A stretch of DNA of 64,000 nucleotides from Candidatus Scalindua japonica. GTDB taxonomy: Bacteria; Planctomycetota; Brocadiia; Brocadiales; Scalinduaceae. Location: contig NZ_BAOS01000003.1 of the NCBI RefSeq assembly GCF_002443295.1, positions 1 to 64,000 on the forward strand, in the 5' to 3' direction. A program made the translations under genes and the position numbers. Positions 25,763 to 33,938 of this stretch are shown here, in pieces. The notes under the pieces are model-generated. The model made no database searches. It was not told the origin of the DNA and saw only the letters and a program-made list of their open reading frames with translations. Within the stretch, counting starts at the first letter, position 1. The number at the start of each line of letters is the position of its first letter.

Positions 25763-25887
25763 CATTTTAGTGTATTGAAGATGATATATTAAATAATTGC
25801 ATAAAGAGAAGCTATAGGCTTTGATAATTGAGCCGTATAGAAGTTAATTTTTTTTTTGTAAGTTTAAATCACTCAAGGAGGCAGACA

Positions 25888-26517
25888 ATGAGTAGAAAAA
25901 TTTTAAGTATTACAAAACCAGAGACAATCTTATTTGTGCATAAGGTCGTATTTATATGTTTAGTCTTAGCTATTTCTATGGTATTAGCTACGCAGGCACA
26001 GGGGGACCTTATAATAACACCAGGTGACGAAGTCACTTCTGGGAATCAAACTTCAAATAGGGCTATCATCGACAAACTGATAACAGATGGATATATATCA
26101 AGTGCCGCTGATAGCGTATACAAACAGGATGTGGGCGGCTCGGAAAGTGGAGTGGCAGCAGGTTCGTACGAGACAACCTTCTCTAATACTTCTGGTGATC
26201 CAGAAGACGCATTGATCGAATATGTAGGTACAGGAGCATTTATAAGTGATGCATTTGCCTTAGTCAAAGATGGGAATCACACACCGGCATGGTATGGCTT
26301 TGATCTCAGTTCAAGCGGTTTAAATTGGAATGGAACGGAAAGTCTTAGTTTCGAAGATTTCTGGCCGGCAGGAGGAGCCATCTCACACGTAGAAATTTTT
26401 GGAAGTGTAAGTGTCCCTGAACCATCCCTAGAGTTACTACTAGGCCTTAGTTTAATAGGGTTAGTTGGAGTAGGGGCAGTGAGAAAGATTAAACAGAAGA
26501 AGGTAGCTAGCTGTTAG
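25888..26517 (+). CDS. PEP-CTERM exported protein
   Basis: It encodes 209 residues. ATG 25888 follows AGGAGG by six bases, which rules out the upstream TTG 25828. The signal region is long: about 20 residues precede a hydrophobic core (VVFICLVLAISMVLAT) ending near AQG. The mature part is acidic and Ser/Gly-rich (GGSESGVAAGSYETTFSNTS). The sorting tail is VPEPS, LELLLGLSLIGLVGVGAV and RKIKQKK. The tail is nearly the same as in the gene at 24052-24705 although the bodies differ, which suggests tail exchange or strong conservation by one exosortase. Confidence 0.87.
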   Translation: MSRKILSITKPETILFVHKVVFICLVLAISMVLATQAQGDLIITPGDEVTSGNQTSNRAIIDKLITDGYISSAADSVYKQDVGGSESGVAAGSYETTFSNTSGDPEDALIEYVGTGAFISDAFALVKDGNHTPAWYGFDLSSSGLNWNGTESLSFEDFWPAGGAISHVEIFGSVSVPEPSLELLLGLSLIGLVGVGAVRKIKQKKVASC

Positions 26518-26814
26518 ATAACTATTTAGAGCAGACGCATAAACTTCATATAGTGCTTGAAAATTATTAATTTACTATATATCGTATGTATGCGAGCCGA
26601 GTTTATGCGTAGTCTTTGTAGTAATATTTCTTTGTAGTAATATTTCCTTAAATATACACCTACTTTCATCATAAATAGATGGATTTATGTGTTTTTGTAT
26701 TCAAAACTTTTTTGCCAAAATGGTTCAAGCCCTTTTTTATGGAGAAAAGTTGTTACTATTTTTAATGTGCTGATATCAACATTAAAAAACAATAAATTGT
26801 TATATATTGTTAAC
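26518..26814. other. Non-coding spacer with hairpin and short tandem repeat
   Basis: ACGCATAAACT (26535-26545) is complementary to AGTTTATGCGT (26600-26610) with a 54-base loop, a possible 3' end structure of the PEP-CTERM mRNA. TTTGTAGTAATATTTC is tandemly duplicated just after it (about 26615-26646). No gene is seen. Confidence 0.6.
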
Positions 26815-26902
26815 TTCGTTCTCTGAATCGTTGCCCGATGCTTGCAAAACATTAGTAGCTAATACTAAGGTATCTCCACGTTTAGAACTAATGTCTTTTC
26901 TT
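26815..26902 (-). pseudogene. Remnant of a paralogue of the PEP-CTERM gene at 24052-24705
   Basis: The minus strand reads KDISSKRGDTLVLATNVLQA then SGNDSEN. The intact protein has KDISSDSLYNNALATAVLQE then SGNDKDD. Nucleotide similarity to 24530-24604 is obvious. Neither the signal peptide nor the sorting tail is left. The fragment abuts the 3' end of the TPR gene. Confidence 0.75.
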
Positions 26903-26911
26903 TAAACATTA

Positions 26912-27763
26912 TCAAGGGTTACATACGGAACATGGTACTGCTCCGTCTCGTATAGCGTGTTCTCTGGACTGGAAATCGATAGTATCATCAGGGCTGCTTG
27001 GTAACTCTTCGCAATCGGGCAGGTGAAAGTTACGGGAAAATTTGGAAGAGTATACGTGGCCTTTCCATCTGTTCAGCGTTTGTGTTGTTCCTTGTTTTCC
27101 TGGTCTGGTACCTGGTTCCTGCTTGAGGGCACTGTCCCAGGTAGACTGTAAATGGTCGTGATAGTGTTTTGCCATAGAGTGCCTGCCTTGAGCGGTGTAT
27201 AGTGTTATCAGGTTGTTCAGCAGTGTTGCTATATCCTGATGGCCAGGTTCCAGTGTTTTTTCCTTAATCTGTAGCGCACGTTTATAGAGAGGAATGCTTT
27301 CCGATAATCTGCCCTGGGCCTGATAAAGCAGCGCCAGATTATCAAGATCAGCAGCAACATTGACGTGGTCCTTTCCTAAAGCAGCTTCATTAATTTTAAG
27401 TGCCTGTACGTAGAGAGGCTCTGTATTGGAGTATTTGCCATGTGAAAAATAGAGTAGCCCCAGGATAGTCATGGATGCGGCAGTCTCAGGATGATCTGAT
27501 CCAAATTTCTCTTCAGTAATTTCTAATGCTTTCTCAGCAGCTTTCACTGCTTCGTGATATTGTCCTTTTTTGTTAAGCACAAGTGCTTTTGTCTGCAGTT
27601 CAGTTAAAGACATATCTTGAGAGTAAGCCGGAAATGAGAAAGCCAGAAATGAAAAAACCGGAAATGAAAACACAAGAACAGCTACTATCAGCATTACCAA
27701 AGGCGCTGTTTTAATGGCGGGGAGTACTGTGTGTTCTGAAGGTGTTGTAATTGGTTTAATCAT
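26912..27763 (-). CDS. Exported TPR protein with C-terminal Ada-like zinc-binding motif
   Basis: It encodes 283 residues. A hydrophobic signal region (about 23-47) contains the pentad-like run VFSFPVFSFLAFSFPAYS, encoded by 15-base repeats, and ends near AYSQD. Four tetratricopeptide (kinesin-light-chain-like) repeats follow at about 54-225 (LNKKGQYHEAVKAAEKALEI and LALLYQAQGRLSESIPLYKR). The last 45 residues contain FHLPDCEELP...SREHAIRDGAVPCSVCNP, the C-x(n)-CxxC pattern of the Ada-type metal-binding fold. The TPRs would mediate protein contacts; the zinc module in an exported protein is unexpected. Confidence 0.85.
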   Translation of the reverse strand: MIKPITTPSEHTVLPAIKTAPLVMLIVAVLVFSFPVFSFLAFSFPAYSQDMSLTELQTKALVLNKKGQYHEAVKAAEKALEITEEKFGSDHPETAASMTILGLLYFSHGKYSNTEPLYVQALKINEAALGKDHVNVAADLDNLALLYQAQGRLSESIPLYKRALQIKEKTLEPGHQDIATLLNNLITLYTAQGRHSMAKHYHDHLQSTWDSALKQEPGTRPGKQGTTQTLNRWKGHVYSSKFSRNFHLPDCEELPSSPDDTIDFQSREHAIRDGAVPCSVCNP

Positions 27764-27826
27764 CTTAATAGTATAATATATAAATAATTTGATAATTATT
27801 AAACAAAATATTAAGATGCATACATA

Positions 27827-28276
27827 ATGCTAAGAAATGCTCATGTAGATGACGTAGAAGAGATGAACAGGTTGGTAAATCAATTCGCGAAAAAAGATCT
27901 GATGTTACCAAGGCCTTTGAGCGATTTATATGAGAATATACGCGATTATTATGTTTATATAGAGAACGGGAACATAAAAGGGTGCGCGGCGTTACATGTC
28001 TTCTGGAAGGACCTGGCAGAGATCAAGTCGGTAGCAGTTGAAGAAGATTCCCAGAAAAAGGGAATTGGAAAAGAACTGGTTCAAAAATGTTTAGATGAGG
28101 GGAAGGTGCTCGGTATTAACAGGTTATTTGTATTGACATATATTCCAGAGTTTTTTGAACATATGGGTTTCAAGCGTGTTGATAAAGAGCTTCTGCCTCA
28201 CAAGATATGGACAGAATGTGTAAAGTGCTATAAATTTCCTGACTGTGGAGAAGTCCCTCTGATGATTGAGATTTGA
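27827..28276 (+). CDS. GNAT N-acetyltransferase, ArgA-like N-acetylglutamate synthase
   Basis: It encodes 149 residues. The GNAT fold is complete: beta strands with GCAALHVFWKDLAEIKSVAV, the acetyl-CoA pyrophosphate loop Q-K-K-G-I-G-K-E-L (motif A) and the C-terminal FFEHMGFKRVDKELLPHKIW. The latter 'F..GF....LP.k.w..C..C' is typical of short ArgA-type N-acetylglutamate synthases of arginine synthesis. No other arg gene is nearby, so the substrate is inferred. It is divergent from the TPR gene (63 bases) and convergent with hemC. Confidence 0.85.
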   Translation: MLRNAHVDDVEEMNRLVNQFAKKDLMLPRPLSDLYENIRDYYVYIENGNIKGCAALHVFWKDLAEIKSVAVEEDSQKKGIGKELVQKCLDEGKVLGINRLFVLTYIPEFFEHMGFKRVDKELLPHKIWTECVKCYKFPDCGEVPLMIEI

Positions 28277-28336
28277 TTAATCATGGAATACTTCATGGAC
28301 AGGCGGCAAAAGAGATGTTTGTAGACTATAGACAGT

Positions 28337-28378
28337 AAAAAAACAGGGACGCAAACTGAATTATTCATTTTGTGTCCC
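28337..28378 (-). terminator. Rho-independent terminator of hemC
   Basis: On the minus strand GGGACACAAA pairs with TTTGCGTCCC over ten positions with one G-T pair. TGTTTTTTTA follows directly. It lies about 50 bases past the hemC stop. The plus strand has no T-run, so it acts in one direction only. Confidence 0.75.
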
Positions 28379-28428
28379 ATGGTTAATCATCTTTAGTATT
28401 TTGCGGTTTTGAGAAAAGTCCGGTTAAC

Positions 28429-29397
28429 TCACTCTTCAGCCACATTTGCCTTTATGTCATCAAGGATTTTCCGCCCTCCTCTTCCGATCAGCTTGTTTGC
28501 AAGTTCGATACCCATTGTATAGTAATCGTCAACTTTGCCTTCAACAGAGTCTCTGATAATGGTAGACCCGTCGAGTGAACACACAACCGCTTCCATTTTC
28601 ATATTGACCGGGAACACTACTTCCGCGTGAGCGCCAATCGGGACCTGGCATCCTCCCTGAAGCCTGTGTAAAAGCACTCTTTCAGCCCTTACCGCATGCC
28701 TGGTATCATAGTCTATTAAGATTTTAATCATATTTATTATCTGTTCATCATTCACTCGGTTTTCTATACAGAGCGCTCCCTGTCCAACGGCATGGAGCAT
28801 TATGTCAAATGGGATTATCTCACTGGACACATCACCGCGTCCCAGCCTGTTAAGACCGGCTTGCGCGACAATAATTGCGTCGAGTTCACCTGACTCCAGT
28901 TTGCCTATTCTCGTGTCCAGGTTTCCTCTGAGGTCAACTATGTTAAGGTCCTGCCTGACTGCAATGACCTGTGCTCTTCGCCTCAAGCTGCTGGTTCCAA
29001 GTGTCGCGCCCTGAGGAAGTTCTTTCAGAGGAAGGTTGTCCCTGCTTATTAATGCGTCATGAGGGTCTTCGCGTTTCGTTACCGCGCCAATCTCAAGGCC
29101 GTCAGGGATTGCTGTAGGCATGTCCTTTGCGCTGTGGACCACCAGGTCAACCCTCTTGTCAAGCAGGGCCTCCTCAAGCTCTTTTGTAAAGAGACCGACA
29201 TCTCCAATTTTGGCAAGCGGTGTATCCAGTATTTTGTCACCGGTTGTCTTTATGACTTCAATAACAAATTCTGTCTCTTTATACTTTTTTTCCAGTTCAG
29301 ATTTCACCCAATTTGCCTGGATTAAGGCCAATGTGCTTCCCCTTGAACCAATAACTATTTTATCTCTATTTTCCAAAAAACCGCTCCTATCTGTCAT
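28429..29397 (-). CDS. hemC: Porphobilinogen deaminase (hydroxymethylbilane synthase)
   Basis: It encodes 322 residues from ATG 29397 (MTDRSGFLEN); the longer frame to 29448 would add a spurious hydrophobic leader. Key motifs are IGSRGSTLALIQANWV, HSAKDMPT (catalytic Asp and substrate-binding Lys), GTSSLRRRAQ, and GGCQVPIGAHA with the Cys that holds the dipyrromethane cofactor. It polymerises four porphobilinogens into hydroxymethylbilane for heme and siroheme synthesis. It is divergent from aroA, with about 200 bases between the starts. Confidence 0.97.
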   Translation of the reverse strand: MTDRSGFLENRDKIVIGSRGSTLALIQANWVKSELEKKYKETEFVIEVIKTTGDKILDTPLAKIGDVGLFTKELEEALLDKRVDLVVHSAKDMPTAIPDGLEIGAVTKREDPHDALISRDNLPLKELPQGATLGTSSLRRRAQVIAVRQDLNIVDLRGNLDTRIGKLESGELDAIIVAQAGLNRLGRGDVSSEIIPFDIMLHAVGQGALCIENRVNDEQIINMIKILIDYDTRHAVRAERVLLHRLQGGCQVPIGAHAEVVFPVNMKMEAVVCSLDGSTIIRDSVEGKVDDYYTMGIELANKLIGRGGRKILDDIKANVAEE

Positions 29398-29604
29398 ATT
29401 AATACAAATCATAAATACACAAAATATCAAAGATACTATTTGTCTCATAAATCAATTTTTTTGTCAATACTTTTTAGTTGTTTTCTGTCAAATGAGACTC
29501 GATGTAAAAGAGGTATTATATATAAACTGTTTATGACTTACGCGTTTCTCCTTGATGAAAGGTGGATGTCAGTCTATAATTTCTTTTTTGAAAGGAAACA
29601 GACG

Positions 29605-30870
29605 ATGATAGAAATAAAACCTGTTGATAAGATAAATGCAACTGTCAGGGTCCCAGGTTCTAAGAGCTATACGAACAGGGCGTTAATAACCGCTTTACTT
29701 GCAAATGGTGAGTCTGTGGTAAAGAATGCTTTGTTAAGCGAAGACACCAGGGTCATGATCTCATGCCTGGGTGAGCTTGGTATACAGATAGAGGTAATAG
29801 CGGAAGAAAACAGATTGATAGTAAAAGGGTGTGGGGGGAAGATACCGGTAGAGAGGGCAGGTTTATTTGCACGTAACGCCGGGACTGTTGTGCGATTTAT
29901 GACCGCAGCGCTGACTCTCGGTAACGGGCAGTATGAGATAGATGGTATCGAACGTATGAGACAGAGGCCCATACAGCAGTTAATTGACGCATTAAATAAA
30001 CTTGGTGCAAATGTTGTATCCAGGGACGGTAACGGTTGTCCGCCCGTCTTAATTAATGCTGCCGGTTTAAGGGGAGGAACAGTAGAGATTCCGGGTAATA
30101 TAAGTAGTCAATATATCAGCGCCATTCTTTTGGCCGCGCCTTATGCAGATAGTGATGTACGTATAGTTGTGATTGATGAACTTGCATCAAAGAATTATGT
30201 CGATATGACAATAGATGTTATGAACAGATTTGGCGTTGTGGTAGAGAGGGATTCATACAAAGAATTTATTATTAAGTCAGGCGGGGGGTATAAAGGTTGT
30301 GAGTTTATGGTGGAGCCGGATGCATCTGGTGCTTCATATTTCTTTGCTGCCGCAGCTATTACCGGAGGTAAGGTAAGGGTTGAGGGCCTGGGTGATAGAT
30401 CACTGCAGGGTGATACGAAATTTGTTGATATTCTGAGTAAAATGGGATGCAGTATGAAGAAGTCTCGAGACTGGTTGGAAGTTGAGGGTGGTGAATTAAG
30501 CGGAATAGACATAGATATGAATGATACTCCCGATGTAGTGCAGACCCTTGCACCTGTTGCGGTTTTCGCGAAGGGGAAGACACGCATTAGAAATGTGAGA
30601 AATCTCAGATTCAAAGAGACAGATCGTATTACGGCAATTGTTAACGAGCTGAAAAAGGCAGGCGTAGAGACAAGAGAGTTTGAAGACGGTATTGAAATAG
30701 TTCCGTCACCACCACATTCCGCTGAGATATCAACCTATAATGACCATCGTATGGCAATGAGTTTTGCCCTTCTCGGTTTAAGGACCAAAGGGATAAAGAT
30801 AAAGAACCCGGAATGTGTTGAAAAAACGTTTCCGGATTTCTTTGAAAGATTGCAGAAATTATATCATTAG
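29605..30870 (+). CDS. aroA: 3-phosphoshikimate 1-carboxyvinyltransferase (EPSP synthase)
   Basis: It encodes 421 residues from ATG 29605, preceded by AAAGGA. The frame extends 165 bases upstream without homology to the family. PEP/shikimate-binding motifs are present: VPGSKSYTNRALI, LFARNAGTVVRFMTAALTL, MRQRPIQQL, and NLRFKETDRITAIVNELKK near the C-terminus. It transfers enolpyruvate from PEP to shikimate-3-phosphate in the chorismate pathway. The stop is followed after about ten bases by the TIGR03790-type gene in the same frame, so the two are likely co-transcribed. Confidence 0.97.
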   Translation: MIEIKPVDKINATVRVPGSKSYTNRALITALLANGESVVKNALLSEDTRVMISCLGELGIQIEVIAEENRLIVKGCGGKIPVERAGLFARNAGTVVRFMTAALTLGNGQYEIDGIERMRQRPIQQLIDALNKLGANVVSRDGNGCPPVLINAAGLRGGTVEIPGNISSQYISAILLAAPYADSDVRIVVIDELASKNYVDMTIDVMNRFGVVVERDSYKEFIIKSGGGYKGCEFMVEPDASGASYFFAAAAITGGKVRVEGLGDRSLQGDTKFVDILSKMGCSMKKSRDWLEVEGGELSGIDIDMNDTPDVVQTLAPVAVFAKGKTRIRNVRNLRFKETDRITAIVNELKKAGVETREFEDGIEIVPSPPHSAEISTYNDHRMAMSFALLGLRTKGIKIKNPECVEKTFPDFFERLQKLYH

Positions 30871-30879
30871 GAGTTATTC

Positions 30880-32529
30880 ATCAGAAATTTCTATTCTATT
30901 CCCATATTAACTATCTTGCTGTTGGTCATAGCGGTTAGTCCGGCGCATGCACTGCTATCTACAGATCTTATTGTTGTTTATAATAAGAATATGCCGGAGA
31001 GTAAGAACGTCGCTACTTATTATGCTTCTAAAAGAGGTGTTCCCGTCTCTAATCTTGTGGGGGTAGATGTGCCAGATTCTGAGATTATCCACGGAGTTTA
31101 CTATGATGCAAACCTGGTCCCACCGGTACGCAGTGCGGTTAATAAACTTAAACTTTCAGGCCTTAACCCTGCCATTCTTCTTGTATACGGAATCCCGCTT
31201 CGTATAGAAGAAACTACTAAGCCGGCTGTACGTAAAGAATATGGTGAATTAACATCCAATAAAGTGAAAGAGTACAAGAGACTGCTGCAGCAACAGGGAA
31301 GAGAGCTTGAAAAGATACTTGATAAAGGGAAGATAACGACACTTACCTATGAAAAACAGAGTTTAGAAGCTCTACAGACACAGGAGGTAATTAAAAGTGT
31401 CAGTAAGACTATTTTGAAGGCATCTGAGTATATCAGGCAATATGTATCGGTGGCTGAAATGGAAGATTATTCGAAGGTTGTTTCGCTCCTGTTCAGGATG
31501 GCGGGAATGGCGCCTATTGTTAAAGACGTTAAAAACCAGGTCTCTTCTATGGACGAGAAGGATAGGACTGTTTTTCTACGTAACAATAATTTCCTTAAAT
31601 TTAACACGATTCTTAACAGTCAGCTTGCAGAGATTCAATTCAGAGGTTTTACCCCTGAAAAAGCCCTTGAAGTGTCTACCATTATCCGAATGGTCAATGG
31701 CGTGATTGGTGAATTGCTGTTCTGGGAAGCGCAGTACAGGAATGGTAAGATAGAGATGACATCAGCTTCGGTAGATAGTGAATTAACATTAGTTCTTGCT
31801 GAAAACTTTCAACGTTCCAAATGGTTGTTAAATCCATTTATGATAAATTATGCGAAGATGCCGGGGATTGAATTTATCAGAAGAAAGACCGTTATGGTGG
31901 GACGTCTGGATGCACCCTCGCCTGATATGGCTAAACGTCTGGTTGATGATGCCATGCAAGCTGAGAAGAGTGGCCTTACCGGGACTATGTATATAGATGC
32001 TCGGGGTCTTAGTGAAGCTGTTGCAAAGGACAGCTACGGTCTCTACGACGCGCATCTGCTACGTCTACATAAAATTGTTCAATCTAAGAGTTCGTTTCCC
32101 GTAGTACTTAATGACAAGCCAGGGTTGTTTCCCGAGAAATCTTGTACCGATGCGGCTTTATATGTTGGTTGGTACTCACTTGCTAATTATGTAGATTCAT
32201 TTGAATGGAAAAAGGGGGCTGTGGGTTTCCACATAGCAAGTTCCGAGGCAAGTACGCTTAAGAAAAAGGGGAGTCAGGTGTGGTGTAAACGGATGATAGA
32301 AGAGGGAGTTGCAGCAACAATAGGGCCGGTCAGTGAACCATATCTCTCTTCTTTCCCTTTACCTGATCTGTTTTTTCCTCTGCTGATGACGGGTAAACTA
32401 ACATTGCTCGAGACTTATTTTAGAAGTACACCTCATATTTCCTGGCGACAAATTTTGATAGGTGACCCATTATATACACCGTTTAGAAAAAACCCTGTAA
32501 TAGACCTTGATTCTCTGGGGAAAATGTAG
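30880..32529 (+). CDS. TIGR03790-family exported protein, probable AUC start
   Basis: The body from TTD-LIVVYNKNMPESKNVA onward matches the TIGR03790 family (conserved VVYN...S..vA.YYa.kR.vp..n). The only conventional start is TTG 30916, giving a clipped leader. Read from ATC 30880, the product has a textbook signal peptide: RN, hydrophobic FYSIPILTILLLVIAV, cleavage after AHA. AGGAG lies six bases before the ATC. The frame has no ATG, GTG or TTG between the aroA stop and 30916. The family function is unknown; members often occur in genomes with PEP-CTERM proteins. Confidence 0.82.
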   Translation: MRNFYSIPILTILLLVIAVSPAHALLSTDLIVVYNKNMPESKNVATYYASKRGVPVSNLVGVDVPDSEIIHGVYYDANLVPPVRSAVNKLKLSGLNPAILLVYGIPLRIEETTKPAVRKEYGELTSNKVKEYKRLLQQQGRELEKILDKGKITTLTYEKQSLEALQTQEVIKSVSKTILKASEYIRQYVSVAEMEDYSKVVSLLFRMAGMAPIVKDVKNQVSSMDEKDRTVFLRNNNFLKFNTILNSQLAEIQFRGFTPEKALEVSTIIRMVNGVIGELLFWEAQYRNGKIEMTSASVDSELTLVLAENFQRSKWLLNPFMINYAKMPGIEFIRRKTVMVGRLDAPSPDMAKRLVDDAMQAEKSGLTGTMYIDARGLSEAVAKDSYGLYDAHLLRLHKIVQSKSSFPVVLNDKPGLFPEKSCTDAALYVGWYSLANYVDSFEWKKGAVGFHIASSEASTLKKKGSQVWCKRMIEEGVAATIGPVSEPYLSSFPLPDLFFPLLMTGKLTLLETYFRSTPHISWRQILIGDPLYTPFRKNPVIDLDSLGKM

Positions 32530-32543
32530 ATAATTATAAAACA

Positions 32544-33257
32544 ATGCTAAATAAATCCAGTATACTACAAAAAGCCTGGTTCCCAAGAGTTTTCCCCTTT
32601 CTCCTTTTTATCGCCTTTATTGCCCTGGAGAGCCTCATAGACTTTCTTTCTCAATACTATGCTCCACTGGTGAAAGTTGCTGAGTATGACGGCTACATTT
32701 TTTATCCGGTTAAGACGGTACTGGTAGCAGTTTCCCTCCTGCTTTTATGGAATAGATACTCTGAGATTGATATTAAGAAGGGGCTTTCTGGAAAGAACCT
32801 TTTAATAGGGTTTTTCTCAGGTGTTGCAGTTTTTGTTCTATGGATTAACATGGATATGAAGTTTGCGACTCTGAAAGAACCAGAGGCGTATAACCCATTC
32901 ATTTTTAACAATTCTTTCCTCTTTTATCTGATAATATCATTCAGGCTTTTTGGGTCTTCTGTGGTAGTTCCGGTCTTCGAGGAGTTGTTCTGGAGGTCTT
33001 TTGTACTGCGGTATATTATCAACCCGAAGTTTGAGAATGTACCGATAGGGAAGTTTACCTGGGTTTCGTTTGTGATAGCATCTGTCTTCTTTGGTTTCGA
33101 GCATAATCTCTGGCTCGCGGGGATTATGGCAGGTGTATCCTATAGCCTGATCCTGTATTTCACAAGAAACCTGTTCGTAGCTATGTTCTCTCATGGAATA
33201 ACAAATCTGTTTCTTGGCATTTACGTGATAAAAACAGACAACTGGCAATTCTGGTAA
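32544..33257 (+). CDS. CPBP/CAAX-type intramembrane protease, PEP-CTERM-associated subtype
   Basis: It encodes 237 residues with seven or eight membrane segments. The glutamate-pair motif FEELFWRSFV (EExxxR), FFGFEHNLWLAGI with the first His, and FVAMFSHGITNLFLG with the second His make a complete Abi/CPBP active site. The general layout fits the CAAX-protease-related family described with PEP-CTERM/exosortase systems (TIGR03008), which fits the four PEP-CTERM loci in this window. It follows the TIGR03790 gene by 14 bases and is probably in the aroA unit. The substrate is unknown. Confidence 0.88.
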   Translation: MLNKSSILQKAWFPRVFPFLLFIAFIALESLIDFLSQYYAPLVKVAEYDGYIFYPVKTVLVAVSLLLLWNRYSEIDIKKGLSGKNLLIGFFSGVAVFVLWINMDMKFATLKEPEAYNPFIFNNSFLFYLIISFRLFGSSVVVPVFEELFWRSFVLRYIINPKFENVPIGKFTWVSFVIASVFFGFEHNLWLAGIMAGVSYSLILYFTRNLFVAMFSHGITNLFLGIYVIKTDNWQFW

Positions 33258-33373
33258 GGAAATGTCTGCCTTCGAAATTGAGGGTATGTAATACCAATTC
33301 TCCGTCTATTATCAACACAAACAGAGAGGACTTAAGTTAATAATTTTTCTTATAATAATTAATATATTTTTTC

Positions 33374-33402
33374 TTGATTTCATGTTTAATTTTTGTTATA
33401 AG
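33374..33402 (+). promoter_or_regulatory. Sigma-70 promoter of the cold-shock gene
   Basis: The -35 is TTGATT (33374-33379), followed by an exact 17-base spacer and -10 TATAAG (33397-33402). The predicted transcript starts near 33409, leaving a leader of about 117 bases before the csp ATG. Confidence 0.7.
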
Positions 33403-33417
33403 ACCTCCTTTAGAACT

Positions 33418-33500
33418 CAAGGTTGTATTGTAATATAGTATTATAATAAGTTGTAATATTATGGCTACAAGGTAACAACCTTGTGGCTTTTTTTATTTTT
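33418..33500 (+). promoter_or_regulatory. Leader with mutually exclusive hairpins (candidate cold-shock attenuator)
   Basis: Terminator form: GGCTACAAGG (33463-33472) pairs with CCTTGTGGCT (33479-33488), followed by a T-run (to about 33500). Alternative form: CAAGGTTGT (33418-33426) pairs perfectly with ACAACCTTG (33475-33483), which overlaps the loop and 3' arm of the terminator. The first arm would be among the first bases transcribed. Confidence 0.6.
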
Positions 33501-33525
33501 GCTTTGAAGAAGGGGGTGTAGCAGT

Positions 33526-33726
33526 ATGCCAACAGGTACAGTTAAGTGGTTTAACGACAAAAAGGGATTTGGTTTTATTTCTATTGAAGGCGGAGAGGAT
33601 GTTTTTGTTCATCACACTTCTATTGAGAGTGATGGATTCAGAACATTAGAAGAAGGAGACAACGTCGATTTTGAAATTGTGCAGGGCGAAAAAGGCAGTA
33701 AAGCTGAAAAGGTTAAAAAAATATAG
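33526..33726 (+). CDS. Cold-shock protein, CspA family
   Basis: It encodes 66 residues, the standard single cold-shock domain. RNP1 is KGFGFIS (about 14-20) and RNP2 is [10 protein letters not shown] (about 25-34). The start is [13 protein letters not shown] and the RBS AAGGGGG lies about nine bases upstream. It binds single-stranded RNA/DNA and acts as an RNA chaperone. The long structured leader and a strong terminator downstream make it a monocistronic, probably temperature-regulated unit. Confidence 0.97.
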   Translation: MPTGTVKWFNDKKGFGFISIEGGEDVFVHHTSIESDGFRTLEEGDNVDFEIVQGEKGSKAEKVKKI

Positions 33727-33841
33727 TTATTATTATTTTTAACGCACTCCCACATATTTTAAATCCCGGTATACACAATTACTGTTGTTGATTGAAGTAT
33801 GGAATTGCTTCTTGAGCTTATGGGATGACCTTATCTCGTAC

Positions 33842-33884
33842 CCCCCCCAATATCTTCTAAAAGATATTGGGGGTATTTTATTTA
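33842..33884 (+). terminator. Rho-independent terminator downstream of csp
   Basis: CCCCCAATATCTT pairs perfectly with AAGATATTGGGGG across a CTAA loop (33844-33874). TATTTTATTTAATT follows. It is about 120 bases past the csp stop. Confidence 0.9.
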
Positions 33885-33938
33885 ATTAGTAATGTGATAT
33901 GTCTCTCTGGTTGAGTGTAGTAAAAACAGATTAACCAT

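Larger units (their letters stand above)
24706..25887. other. Long non-coding spacer between divergent PEP-CTERM genes
   Basis: There is no convincing coding frame. It holds a sigma-54-like box on the minus strand near 24945-24960 (TGGCATGTGACAAGC), a 22-bp perfect inverted repeat (25369-25478), an inverted repeat near 25528-25577, a related GTTAAAAAACTAAC at 25647-25660, and a plus-strand sigma-54-like box at 25748-25762. It is unusually long for this window and probably carries regulation for both flanking genes. Confidence 0.6.

Noticed and set aside
29398-29448. Longer hemC with a hydrophobic leader
   Set aside because: HemC is cytosolic and the homology starts just after MTDRSGFLEN.
29440-29604. 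N-terminal extension of aroA
   Set aside because: It overlaps hemC upstream sequence, has no family similarity and ATG 29605 has its own RBS.
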